DNA of 64,000 nt. Origin: Pyxicephalus adspersus (Eukaryota > Chordata > Amphibia > Anura > Pyxicephalidae). This document shows, one piece after another, positions 54,761 to 64,000 of the stretch. Position 1 is the stretch's first letter, and each line of letters opens with the position of its first letter. The stretch lies in the NCBI RefSeq assembly GCF_032062135.1, contig NC_092858.1:169443193-169507192 (forward strand), written 5' to 3'. The translations under genes were made by a program, and so were the position numbers. The notes below the pieces were generated by a model, which searched no databases, was not told where the DNA came from, and was given only the letters and a program-made list of their open reading frames with translations.

Positions 54761-55794
54761 TGGCAGCTGGCAATTTATGGTTTCTTGTTGACTAGTTCAT
54801 TGGTTGTTGGTTTGCTCCCAAGATTCACCCAACTTTTACCCCAAAATTTTGCATTAGAACCAATTAGAAAATATGTGAATCTTTTATTCATACATTTTCC
54901 AATTGAATATACTCTGAAACAAGAGGAAATTTTGGGTAAAGCTTGGTGAATCTTGGGCGAAAATGTATAAATAGAACTTTTGCAATTATTGTGCTGCAGT
55001 TTTACTTTTATTTTCAGGTCTTCTTTCCAACTCAATGATTGGACAGGGTAACCTAAAGGAGCTTAATAAGCCATCCCTCTGCAACTACTGCTCTCATTGC
55101 ATTACAATACACCTGTTTGGCACCTTGTGCTGCTTCTCTCTCCCCCTGCCCAGGCTTTACAAGACTAGGATTTTAAAGTGCTGAAACAAGTCAAATCTGG
55201 GAATATATTCTGTAGCATCTCACGTAAAGAAGCAGCTCAGAGATGAGCAAGTGGTAAGCACATTGCAACCCCACCGCCAGCCTGATCATAACCTAAAGGA
55301 GAGAGCTGAGTAAGCAGAAGGGTGACCTCTCGATTGTGTTGCTACTCCTTTACCAACCAATCCGCTAGTACCAGAAAGGTGACATCACCATCCTGATTAT
55401 AGTGTATGACAGGGGAGTCTAAAATACAATCCGAACCGAATGAAAGTCTTGGGGTAGAAAGAATGGTCTGCACTTGTATTTCAGCTGTAAATTTAGCTAT
55501 TTTCCTAGCTTAATAGAATGACATTCAGTTTGCTAACGAGCCATGTATCCAAAAAAATACCATGGTTTTTGTTAACAGTTTTACCTTTTTTGCATCTCAG
55601 TGCTGATGATCTGCCCAGCACTTTTTAATTACTTCCTGTCTATATGCACTGACTCCAGTGTCAGCTGCTCATTATCATTTATCATTAGTATTGGTGACAA
55701 CGCAGATGCACAATGGTGAGACAGTTGTCTCCCCATAACAGGAAGTGGCAGGATCACCGGGTGTCATTTTAAAAAAAGCTGCCATACGTGAAGC
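54761..55794. other. Intergenic, no gene recognised
   Basis: Near 54820-54960 two similar inverted stretches (AAGATTCACCCAACTTTTAC, CCAAAATTT and TTTGGGTAAAGCTTGGTGAA, TCTTGGGCGAAA) give partial symmetry, perhaps a worn foldback element. The rest is unremarkable. Confidence 0.35.
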
Positions 55795-56215
55795 TTATGA
55801 TTTGGGATACATTTTGCTTGAGCCAAACCGAGGATGTTCAGCAAATGCTACAGGTTGAAAATGTGAAGAGGGGAAGCTGGAATTTAATAGGATAAAGATG
55901 CTGATATGACTCCCTCTGGGCCTGAGCCATTTCTCTATCCAGCACACAGTGATAGTGATGTCCTCAGAGGAACACGGAGGCTGCTGGGGGATCATGCGGT
56001 GTCTCATTTGGATCAGCGATGGAATAAGAGAGGCCACTGCTGAGGATCTCGTTATCTCAGTCACTCTGCTTTTGATGCTCTCTGGGATTCTCACAGACTA
56101 TTCCCTTTATTACTCCGTCCTCAGAGTCACAGCGCTGTTTGGTGGCAAACACAAATTGAGTTAACAGTGGAGTGACACTGAGAGCGCCAATCACTAAAAT
56201 CACAGCCATGTTGTG
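55795..56215 (-). other. Unexplained coding-like stretch, open on both strands
   Basis: The minus strand has a 99-codon frame (55795-56094) and, in another frame, an ATG near 56207 that starts a signal-peptide-like MAVILVIGALSVTPLL, then about 33 more codons with two cysteines to a stop, with further openness beyond. The plus strand has an overlapping 71-codon frame (55949-56164). Composition is more coding-like than the surroundings. No family is recognised; it may be a decayed exon or chance. Confidence 0.25.
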
Positions 56216-56481
56216 TGGGGGCCTCCTTTAACCCAATCACTAAAAATAAAAATTGCTTTTGCAATGATTGCTCTGCATTCCGGTCATTTGTATGAAAATA
56301 AAGAAAATGTTTTGCACTTTACTATTCTTTTGATCAATTTTGAGTGTATTTTGGACGATTTGGAATTTTGTTTGTTTGCTTTCTGATATGGTTGCAGCAT
56401 GTAAAATATACAATATATAAAAACACATTTAGTCTGGTTTGTATTCATGAAAAATAAAACTTTTTTATGAAAAACTAATAA

Positions 56482-56975
56482 ATGGATAGGCTGCATTCTC
56501 AGTGATGTCACTGGTCTCTAGTGATTGGATAGGCTGCATTCTCAGTGATGTCACTGGTCTCTAGTGATTGGATTGGCTGTATTCTCAGTGATGTCACTGG
56601 CCTCTAGTGAGTGGATTGGCTGCATTCTCAGTGATGTCACTGGTCTCTAGTGATTGGATTGGCTACATTCTCAGTGATGTGATTGGATTGGCTGCATTCT
56701 CAGTGATGTCACTGGTCTCTAGTGATTGGATTGGCTGCATTCTCAATGATGTCACTGGTCTCTAGTGATTGGATTGGCTGCATTCTCAGTGATGTCATTG
56801 GTCTCTAGTGATTGGATTGGCTGCATTCTCAGTGATGTCACTGGTCTCTAGTGATTGTTTAGCCTGCAATCTCAGTGATGTCACTGGCTTCTAGTGAATA
56901 GATTGGCTGCAATCTCAGTGATGTCACCGGTCTCTAGTGAATGGATTGGCTGGGGAAGCATAGGCTATATTCTTA
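56482..56975. repeat. 43-bp minisatellite (GCATTCTCAGTGATGTCAC)
   Basis: CTGCATTCTCAGTGATGTCA begins at 56491, 56534, 56577 and 56620, an exact 43-bp period, with about 11 copies. Each continues CTGGTCTCTAGTGATTGGAT. Copies are nearly identical in the centre and diverge at the right end. One unit near 56665 is shortened. The unit is unrelated to the GGGACAGTCCC array despite the equal length. Confidence 0.95.
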
Positions 56976-58393
56976 GGGGGGTCACTCATCCCTAGGAAAT
57001 GGATCATTTGTATTCTGTGATGTCACTATTCTGCAGGAAATCCTATCCTGATCAATACAACCAATCTGTACAGTTTTTGACATTTGTATCTATGAGACAT
57101 TTCTGAAATGTGTCTGCAGCCCTGCTATTCCTATACTGACACACAATATTCACAATGATCATTTCTTTCCTAGGTATTGCCATATCCCCTGTGATGTTAT
57201 ACTGTATCCCTCCAGTGTTTATATCATATTGGGTGCAGCTCACCCTTTGGAAATGTAATATAAAATAAAGATTTCTGTCTCTGCATGGCTGAGAATTAGG
57301 AGTTGTGCTGCTTCCTGATTTCTTAGGCCTCTCTGGGACGCTATGGGTTAACATTTCCCAGCAGGGGACAGGGGGTGAAACCCAATAGCCAGGAATGTGC
57401 ATATGGCGCAGAGGTATTGGCGACACCTGTCCTTTTTGTGCCATTCAAGGAATGCCGCTGGTTTCATTTCCAGCAGGGTTACGATACACACACCGGACTT
57501 TTGTCATTTTGTTACTGCAAAATTTGGGATTTTGTTTGTAGCAACCCAGACCAGGATAAAGAACAAAGCCAGTGAATGAAACCAAGCAGTGAGCTGCTAT
57601 TAATATCCAGCAAACATTGTAATTGTGCTAAAGTCATAAGATTTAAGTTTTATTATGCAGGGCTGACATCTATATGAAATTTCCAAGTTATTGGTGGAGG
57701 AAATCCCCCAGCACTGGCAGTTTGGTCAAAACTGCTGAATGTGAATGAGAACAACATGCCCCTGATATAGGGCAACAGGTGTACAGTCATGGTGGTAGCT
57801 CCTTAAAATGGGCACAGCAGGTGTGAAAACCTGGGCACTCAGCACCAGGGTGGCGGAAGCTTCTCATATAAGTGCCCATGTCTAAAAAATACTATCCTAA
57901 TTGCAAATTACAGCACTCACCTACTGATTCTTTGAGAACTAATCCTGCAGCAATAAAAGGGAGCAAAGAGGACCTGTAATGAACCAAGAAGTGAGCACTT
58001 GTCTTGCTGCATTCACAGATTTTTGAACACACTTGTGCATTGTGCCTTGCTGCTGCCAGGCTGAGCTGATGGTTTCCTGTGTACACAGGAGCAGAGCTGA
58101 GATCTGACATTTACTTGGCACATCGTGTGCTGCACTTAACGTTTGGCTTGGGACAGACTTGGATGCCATCTGTTTTATACCGCTTCTTACTGGTGCTGCA
58201 TACCCGTGTGCTGTCTCCTCTGACTCCTGCAAATCACTGGGGCTACAAATTGCTGGCCAGAAAACCCTGCAACTGTGCTAAAGCTACAACAATTACCTGA
58301 AAAGGGACCATGGTCAATGTTATATATACTGTACATACACCACAGCTATCAGAAAAGAGCCGCTAGGGACGTGGAGGGAGCAGAGATGTGCAG
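56976..58393. other. Intergenic, no gene recognised
   Basis: A 130-codon minus-strand frame (57052-57444) and frames at 57892-58300 have no recognisable features. No clear repeats. Confidence 0.35.
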
Positions 58394-58583
58394 AGCTGGG
58401 GAACAGGGACAGACATAGAGAGGTGCAAACTGTGCCACTCCACAAAGGCCCTGGACCTTCTTCAGCCAACAGCAGGCCCTAAATCAGTTCTGTATAGGGT
58501 CCTACTGTTGGCTGAGAAAGGTCCATGGCCTTTGTGGAGTGGCACAGTTTGCACCTCCCTATGTCTGTCCCTGTTCCCTAGCT
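58394..58583. mobile_element. Near-perfect foldback element (~190 bp)
   Basis: The left arm (GGAACAGGGACAGACATAGA, GGTGCAAACTGTGCCACTCC, ACAAAGGCC) is mirrored by the right (GGCCTTTGTGGAGTGGCACA, GTTTGCACCTCCCTATGTCT, GTCCCTGTTCC). The arms are about 80 bp with few mismatches around TAAATCAGTTCTG. Half or worn copies lie at 21180, 22600, 27950 and 33240. No coding capacity. Confidence 0.85.
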
Positions 58584-58799
58584 GGCCACCTCTGGTAGGG
58601 ACTGAATGCCTCATTTACCCTTTAACGTGTTTGTAAAATTTGAGCTTTAGCTACTGAACTCTGCTAAAAGGTGTTCATTCAGCAGAGCAATCAAAGTGCA
58701 TTTTTTTAGAAGTGATGCCTGATTGCAAAATTTACAAAAGGAACTTTTGTTTTGGCAAAAAAAAATTTTTAATTAAGTCACCTGTCGGTTTATTGTGAA

Positions 58800-59035
58800 T
58801 GCCACGTTCTCTATCCGGTCCTTTTTCAGGTTTGGGATCATTTGCCATCCTGATTGCCGAGGTTGGAATGACGTCCCACACATGCATCCGGAGGGGATGC
58901 TGAGATTCCTGGCATTACACACTGTACTGTGGATGCTCAACTCAGTGTACTTTCCAAATATGTCTTATTGCAGAGGGGACATGGCCTGTTCCTGCTGCAA
59001 TATAAAAAACCTGCCTGCTCTCCATTGTTTCATAT
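58800..59035. repeat. Dispersed repeat shared with 23780-23960
   Basis: CATCCTGATTGCCGAGGTTG, GGAGGGGATGCTGAGATTCC and GTCTTATTGCAG align in order with the 23.8-kb copy. Confidence 0.6.
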
Positions 59036-59166
59036 AGTTCCACTTAAACCTTCAATAATATTTTTTATCATCATTCATTGGCTCATTTTACATTGCCCAG
59101 GAGAGTGACAAGTTCATTTTAAAAGTGAAGAAAATGGTGAAATCGGAGAATTTATCTTAAAACATG

Positions 59167-59520
59167 GCAGGACGGTGGCTCAGTGGTTAGCTCTCTGGAC
59201 TTTGCAGCACTAGGTCACAGATTCGAATCTTGGCCAGGACATTATCTGCATGGTGTTTGCAGGTTCTCCCTGTGTTGGTGTGGGTTTCCTCCGGGTACTC
59301 CTGTTTCCTCCTCCCCCGAAAAAATGGAGTTAGATTAATTGGCTTCCCCAAGAAAGTTGACCATTTTAAAGATTGATATACATAAAGACATTAACTTGTG
59401 ACTATGGAAGGGACATTAGATTGTGAGCCCCATTGAGGGACAGCTAGTGACATAACTTTGGGCTTTGTACAGTGCTGCATAATATGTCAGTGCTATATTA
59501 ATACTGTGTAATAATAATAA
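59167..59520 (+). mobile_element. tRNA-derived SINE, full length
   Basis: GGCAGGACGGTGGCTCAGTG (A box), AGATTCGAATCTTGG (B box), GTTTGCAGGTTCTCCCTGTG, CTCCGGGTACTCCTGTTTCC, ACATTAGATTGTGAGCCCC, GTACAGTGCTGCATAATATG, CAGTGCTATATTAATACTG and a TAA tract. A short insertion (AGATTGATATACATAAAG) lies near 59370. Confidence 0.9.
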
Positions 59521-60198
59521 CAAGAAACATTTGTCCAAAAAAATAGGATATCACAGTCAACGCCTCTGCAGCAGGCTGGATCCATAATATCATAAGGACT
59601 GACCGCAGAGGTAGCAATGAGCTCTTTCTTGCACAACCTTCTCGTCTCCTCCTTCCTCGTCTACACCTCTGCCCAGAAGCCGGAGTTACTCAAGGAAGAA
59701 GATCTATAAAATGCAGGTGTTTTATTGCCTTTCTAATGAATTTATTAGCAGGTTAAACTGCCAAGAGTAGAAATGGTAGTGAGGGTTTATCAGTGGGGAT
59801 GAAGGATGGTGTACTATATTAACCTTTTCTGGTAAACCATTAATCTGAACAGTAGAAGGGAGCAGAATTGCAGTCATTTATAAGAAGCCATATAGGCCGG
59901 GCTATGGGAGGCATAAAGTAGACACAGCATCCATATTTTATGTTAAAGCGCAACTAAACCCTGATATACAGGTACTCACCTGTCCTTGTTTCATTGCAGG
60001 GTGCCGCCATCCTTTTCCCTCTTCTGCGTAGGCAGGAGTCCCGGCAAGCACAGCGGAAGCCGGGATTGCTGGGTATTCTGGCAACCTGGACAGTTCTCCA
60101 GAGCAATCAGGCAAGTAAGAATGATTATTGCATAAGGAGCATCCTTTGACTCTTTCTGCAATAATCTCCTGCCTGATCCAACACTTATGGTCCGCTTG
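59521..60198. other. Intergenic, no gene recognised
   Basis: 59943-60110 (TTAAAGCGCAACTAAACC, GGGTGCCGCCATCC, GCCGGGATTGCTGGG) looks like the left end of a TTAA-type repeat also seen cut by the gap at 40030. No gene. Confidence 0.4.
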
Positions 60199-60380
60199 TA
60201 GGGCGAAACGCGTCTGGCCTGAAAGGAGTTACCTTTGATAGCATTTTATTGTGTATTATAGGGGATAAATGTGACGTTTGTAGGACATATCTTCAGTCTT
60301 TTTATCAATTTGTATGAAGTGTTAAGATTTTTTGTATCCTTTGAAATAAAAGTTACGTTTTTAATATATTGCTTTGCCAG
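60199..60380 (+). repeat. GAAACGCGT repeat, half motif with AT-rich body
   Basis: GGGCGAAACGCGTCTGGCC without the CCTGAGGAAG half, followed by AAATAAAAGTTACGTTTT, similar in layout to copies 2 and 3. Confidence 0.5.
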
Positions 60381-61349
60381 TAATTCCCTAGGTAGGTATA
60401 CTTACCTATGGGGTAGAGTAATACTTCGCTTTTTGTTGTTGTTTATTATTATATATTTATATTTATTATTACTTTGATGTATATACCATGTTTGAAGGAA
60501 TTCTATATTGTGCTTAATTTGTCAAAAACAAAATTATATTACAGCTTACCAGTTCTTATATATGGTGGCTGCATTCTTTTTCCTTCCTTTATTTTCACCC
60601 GTAACACTTCCTGTCCAAGGGTGACTACGTTCACTCACTGTTCTGCTTTCTATGTAGCGTTGTCATACTAGAATATAACTACAAACACCCCCCCCCCCCT
60701 TCTTTCCTATTTTGCATACCATACAGAGAGATTTTATTGTGCAAAAAGAAAAATGGAAAAATTGTAACTAAAGATAGTGCAGCACTGGAAAGTATTGTAT
60801 ATGATTTCTGGTAGGATCAGCAGATATTTATTAGAATTTACCAAAGAAAATGCTTCTGATTTAACAGACCAATAGGATGCAAAGAAGAGAAGGGAATTGT
60901 TAGGATTAGAGATGATGAATTAAATACTTTTACTAGTTGCAGATAGTTGTGTATTTTATGATTGTGTGTTTTGGGTTATTGTGCTGTTTTATATACTATG
61001 AAGACCTGTAAAACAGGACAAGGACTTTGTCACAGCAACGTCCCCAAAATATTGCAACCCAAAACTGTACGTGGAATCTTCCTGTTTACACCAAACAGAC
61101 CTGGCCTGTCCGGTGTCACTCTTTACTTTTCCTCCAAACCAATCTTTTTGCATAGAAAATCCAAACATTTTATAGTGATATAGTGACAAGAAGCTCCTGT
61201 AAGCTGAGAGGTTATACTTCTATTCTCTGTAAAATCTTCACTTCGCTGTGACACAAGATCGCCCAAAAGAACTTTCATATCTGCACCCCCTGCTGTGCTC
61301 AGTATTTTTTTCTGATAGCCCCCGGACACTGCTGTGTTCACTAGTGCTA
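60381..61349. other. Intergenic, no gene recognised
   Basis: AT-rich, with a C run at 60689-60699. Overlapping short frames at 60962-61488 carry no family features. Confidence 0.35.
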
Positions 61350-63085
61350 GTGTAGGCAGGAGGAACCACAAAGTGTGGCAGAGGACACAGGAGATTACCA
61401 CACACCAGGAAGGCAGGAGGGACCACAAAACATAGTGGGGGATACAGGAGACCAATACATAGGGAAGGCATAAACAACCACAGAACATGGTGAGAGAAAG
61501 AGGCGATCAACATATTGGGAAGAGGCGATCAACATATTGGGAAGGCAGGAGGAACCACAGAGTGTTGTGGGGGGACACCAGAGACCAATACACAAGAACC
61601 AATAAGGACCAATACATGGAGAAAGGCAAAAGGAACCTCTGAGGATGGAGGGAGACATAGGGGATCAACACAAAGCAGGAAGGCATTAAAAACCACAGAG
61701 CGTGGTGGGGGATAACAGAGACCATCACACACAGAAGGCAATAGGAACCACAGAACATGGTGGGGGATAAGGGAGATCAACATATTAGGAAGGCAAGAGG
61801 AACCACAGAGTGTGGTGAGGGGCACTGGAGACCAACACACACACAGAAGGAAAGAGGAACCACAGAAAATGGTGGGGGATATAGGAGACCAACACATCAG
61901 GAGGGCAAGAGAAGCCACAGAGAGTGGCAGGGGACACAGGAGACCAATGCACAAGGAAATCAAGAGGAGCCAGAGAGCATGGTGGGGAACACAGGGGATT
62001 AACACACCAAGAAAGCAAGAAGCACCACAGAACATGGTGGGAGATACAGGAGATCAACACATTAGGAAGGCAAGAGGAACCAGAGAGCGTGGTGGAGGAT
62101 TAGGAGACCAACAAGCACCAAGAAGGCATTGGATCAACACATTAGGAAGGCATGAACAACCATAGAGCGTGGTAGGGGCACAAGAGACCAATACATAGAG
62201 AAAGACAGGAGGAACCACTGAGTGTGGAAGGAGATATACGAGACCCACACACACAGAAGGCATGAGCAACCAAAGAGTGTGGTGGGGGATACAGGAGATC
62301 AACACACTTGGATGGCAGGAGGACTACAAAGAGTGGTGAGGACCACAGATGACCAATAGGAAGGCAAAAGAAACCATAGAACATGGTGGAGGATAGAGGA
62401 GCTCAACATATTAGGAAGGCATGAAGAACCACAGAGTGTGGTGAGGGGCACTGGAGACCAACACACACACAGAAGGCAAGAGGAAACACAGAACGTGGTG
62501 AGGGATATAAGAGTCCAACACATCAGGAGGGCAAGAGAAGCCACAGAGAGTGGCAGGGGACACAGGAGACCAATGCACAAGGAAGGCAAGAGGAACCAAC
62601 CAGGAGGGCATGGAGAACCAAAGAACATGGTGGGGGAAAGAGGAGCCAGAGAGCGTGATGGAGGAATTAGGAGACCAACAAGCACCAGGAGGGAATGGGG
62701 AACCATAAAATATGGTGGGGGAAAGAGAAGACCAACACATTAGGAAGGAATGAGCAACCATAGAGCATGGCGGGGGCACCAGAGACCAAAACACACACAC
62801 AGAAGGCAAGGTGAACCAGGGAGCATGGTGGGGGCCACGGGAGATTAACACAAACTCAGAAGGGAGGATGAATTAGAGACCAAGGCAGGGGACACAGGAG
62901 ATCAACACACATGCAAAAAGTATCACAATCTATAGAACATGGTGGGCCCACACACCAGGAAGACAGGAGAAACCATAGAGTATGGTGAGGAACACAGAAG
63001 ACCAATACACAGCCAGAAGACAGAAGGAACCACAGAATTTGTCAGGGTATACAGGAGACCAACACACACCAGAAAGGTAGGAAAA
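61350..63085. repeat. Large ~57-bp minisatellite
   Basis: About 30 diverged units of roughly 57 bp: anchors ACCACA at 61365 and 61422, later 61692. A unit reads GGAACCACAGAGTGTGGTGG, GGGACACAGGAGACCAACAC, ACAAGGAAGGCAAGA. Because 57 is 19 codons, frames of 80-168 codons stay open on both strands, reading HHALWLLLPS- or RRPTHQE-type repeats. Start and stop positions are unrelated between frames, so no protein is inferred. Confidence 0.9.
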
Positions 63086-64000
63086 AAAGAAAAGTAGGAA
63101 TTTTACACTGTGTCAGGGGATACAGGAGGTCCCCTCCTGTATCTCCTGTAATGACTTCCTAACCTGGAACACCCATGTAGATATCAGGTGTTGGGACTGC
63201 AGCCCAGTCTCATTTTCTTGCTGGGTATGGTGATGGGTGTTGAGTTCAGGCATTAGGCAGAAGCCTGAAACATGGCGCCGTATTTATCAAATGATAAACC
63301 ATCGATTAGTCAGTCATGTGATGCTTGTTCACCCCTAGATGTGAAATGCGTTGTACACCATATCTATAAAAAAACACACATATATACATTAAAACATAGT
63401 CCAACCAGTTCCAAGAGTGAATGGATGTCAAAGTAAAATGTTTCACTTTCCCAACGAAAAAATAAACTCGGGTTACATTTGAGATAAATATTTGAAATTT
63501 CTATTATAAATAACCCTGTCCATTAATATTTAATGATCATCAAATATTTATGGAGCCTAAATCCCCCTGCATTGAGAGGCAATTTCTGAATTAATTATAG
63601 TGAAGACCCCACTGGAAATTCATGAAATGAATTCATATTGTTGTATCTAACATTTCCAGGGCTGAGCTGTGAAAGTGTAGACAGAGCTGGTGCATTCAGA
63701 GTTCAGTTGAGGTGCATGCGTTAAGTCTTGAGTGCTCTACGCTTTTCGGTGCAGCTGGAGTGCAATTAGAATTGTGTGTTGTTAGTTGCCAATTGTACAT
63801 TGAATAGAACTGTAGAATGTGCAATATTAAAAGCAATAAGCAATTCAATGTATATATGTTTAATAAGAAAAGCGGCAAATGCCTGAGATTGGGAATGAAG
63901 CTGTGCAGGGCAAAGGGCAAATAAAATTGTATTATTATTATTTATTGTTATTTTATTCATTATCACTATTTATTAGCATATTTAAGAAATCAACTGAACT
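63086..64000. other. Intergenic, no gene recognised
   Basis: A short inverted repeat (ACAGGAGGT then CCCTCCTGTATCTCCTGT) lies at 63120-63150. A TTA tract at 63928-63950 may be the start of another element. No gene. Confidence 0.35.

Noticed and set aside
54820..54960. Foldback element
   Set aside because: Symmetry is partial and no target duplication or second copy was found.
57052..57444. 130-codon minus-strand frame
   Set aside because: No domain or motif recognised and no supporting neighbours; length is possible by chance in this composition.
61529..62851. Minus-strand frames of 135-168 codons reading HHALW/CPPS repeats as a secreted cysteine-rich protein
   Set aside because: They follow directly from a ~57-bp tandem unit divisible by three; open frames occur on both strands in several phases.

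Overview
The window is vertebrate nuclear DNA and almost certainly from a frog. I recognise no host protein-coding gene, RNA gene or bacterial-type feature. The evidence for an amphibian is the repeat content. There is an L2-clade LINE whose 3' tail (tacagcgctgcg, ttggcgctatataaat, then a TAA/TTA microsatellite) recurs throughout, a tRNA-derived SINE with a similar tail, many small TIR (hAT-like and TTAA-type) elements, and a dispersed motif built on GAAACGCGT. The species cannot be fixed from this; a ranoid frog is only a guess. All open frames are short (most under 130 codons) and are explained by chance, by tandem repeats or by the LINE. An assembly gap of 326 N lies at 40158-40483.

Layout. 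1-1535: a degenerate ~19-20 bp minisatellite split by a CpG-rich TTAA-flanked MITE. 1.5-8.9 kb: hAT-type MITEs, five-copy foldback MITE family, L2 tails, one SINE, and one non-repetitive AT-rich island at 7.1-7.4 kb. 8.9-20 kb: L2 tails, a 300-bp triplication at 13.6-14.5 kb, GAAACGCGT repeats and a strong hairpin at 19.9-20.1 kb. 20-30 kb: GC-richer non-repetitive islands (20.4, 24.3, 26.3, 29.4 kb) between SINE and L2 copies, and an AATGATGACC-type minisatellite at 28.5-29.1 kb. 30-36.3 kb: microsatellites, a 43-bp minisatellite interrupted by an L2 tail, C-rich low-complexity DNA and a ~130-bp tandem array. 36-50 kb: SINEs, the gap, a complete 657-bp non-autonomous hAT element at 43.7-44.4 kb, and a second 43-bp array. 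50.7-52.4 kb: the longest LINE copy, with readable reverse transcriptase motifs. 53-56 kb: a duplicated repeat block, then the best candidate regulatory island (54.1-54.8 kb). 56-64 kb: a second, unrelated 43-bp array, a near-perfect foldback element, a SINE and a 1.7-kb array of ~57-bp units.

How it fits together. The window reads as an intergenic or intronic region dominated by transposons and tandem repeats, with scattered islands of non-repetitive sequence holding homeodomain, octamer, RFX, PBX/MEIS, CRE and YY1-like motifs. Such islands are what distal enhancers of a developmental gene look like, but conservation cannot be tested here and I cannot name a target gene. The LINE and the SINE share a tail, so the L2 probably mobilised the SINE. 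No convincing new multi-gene system is present; the most informative observations concern repeat birth (SINE-derived minisatellite), nested insertions and candidate regulatory islands.
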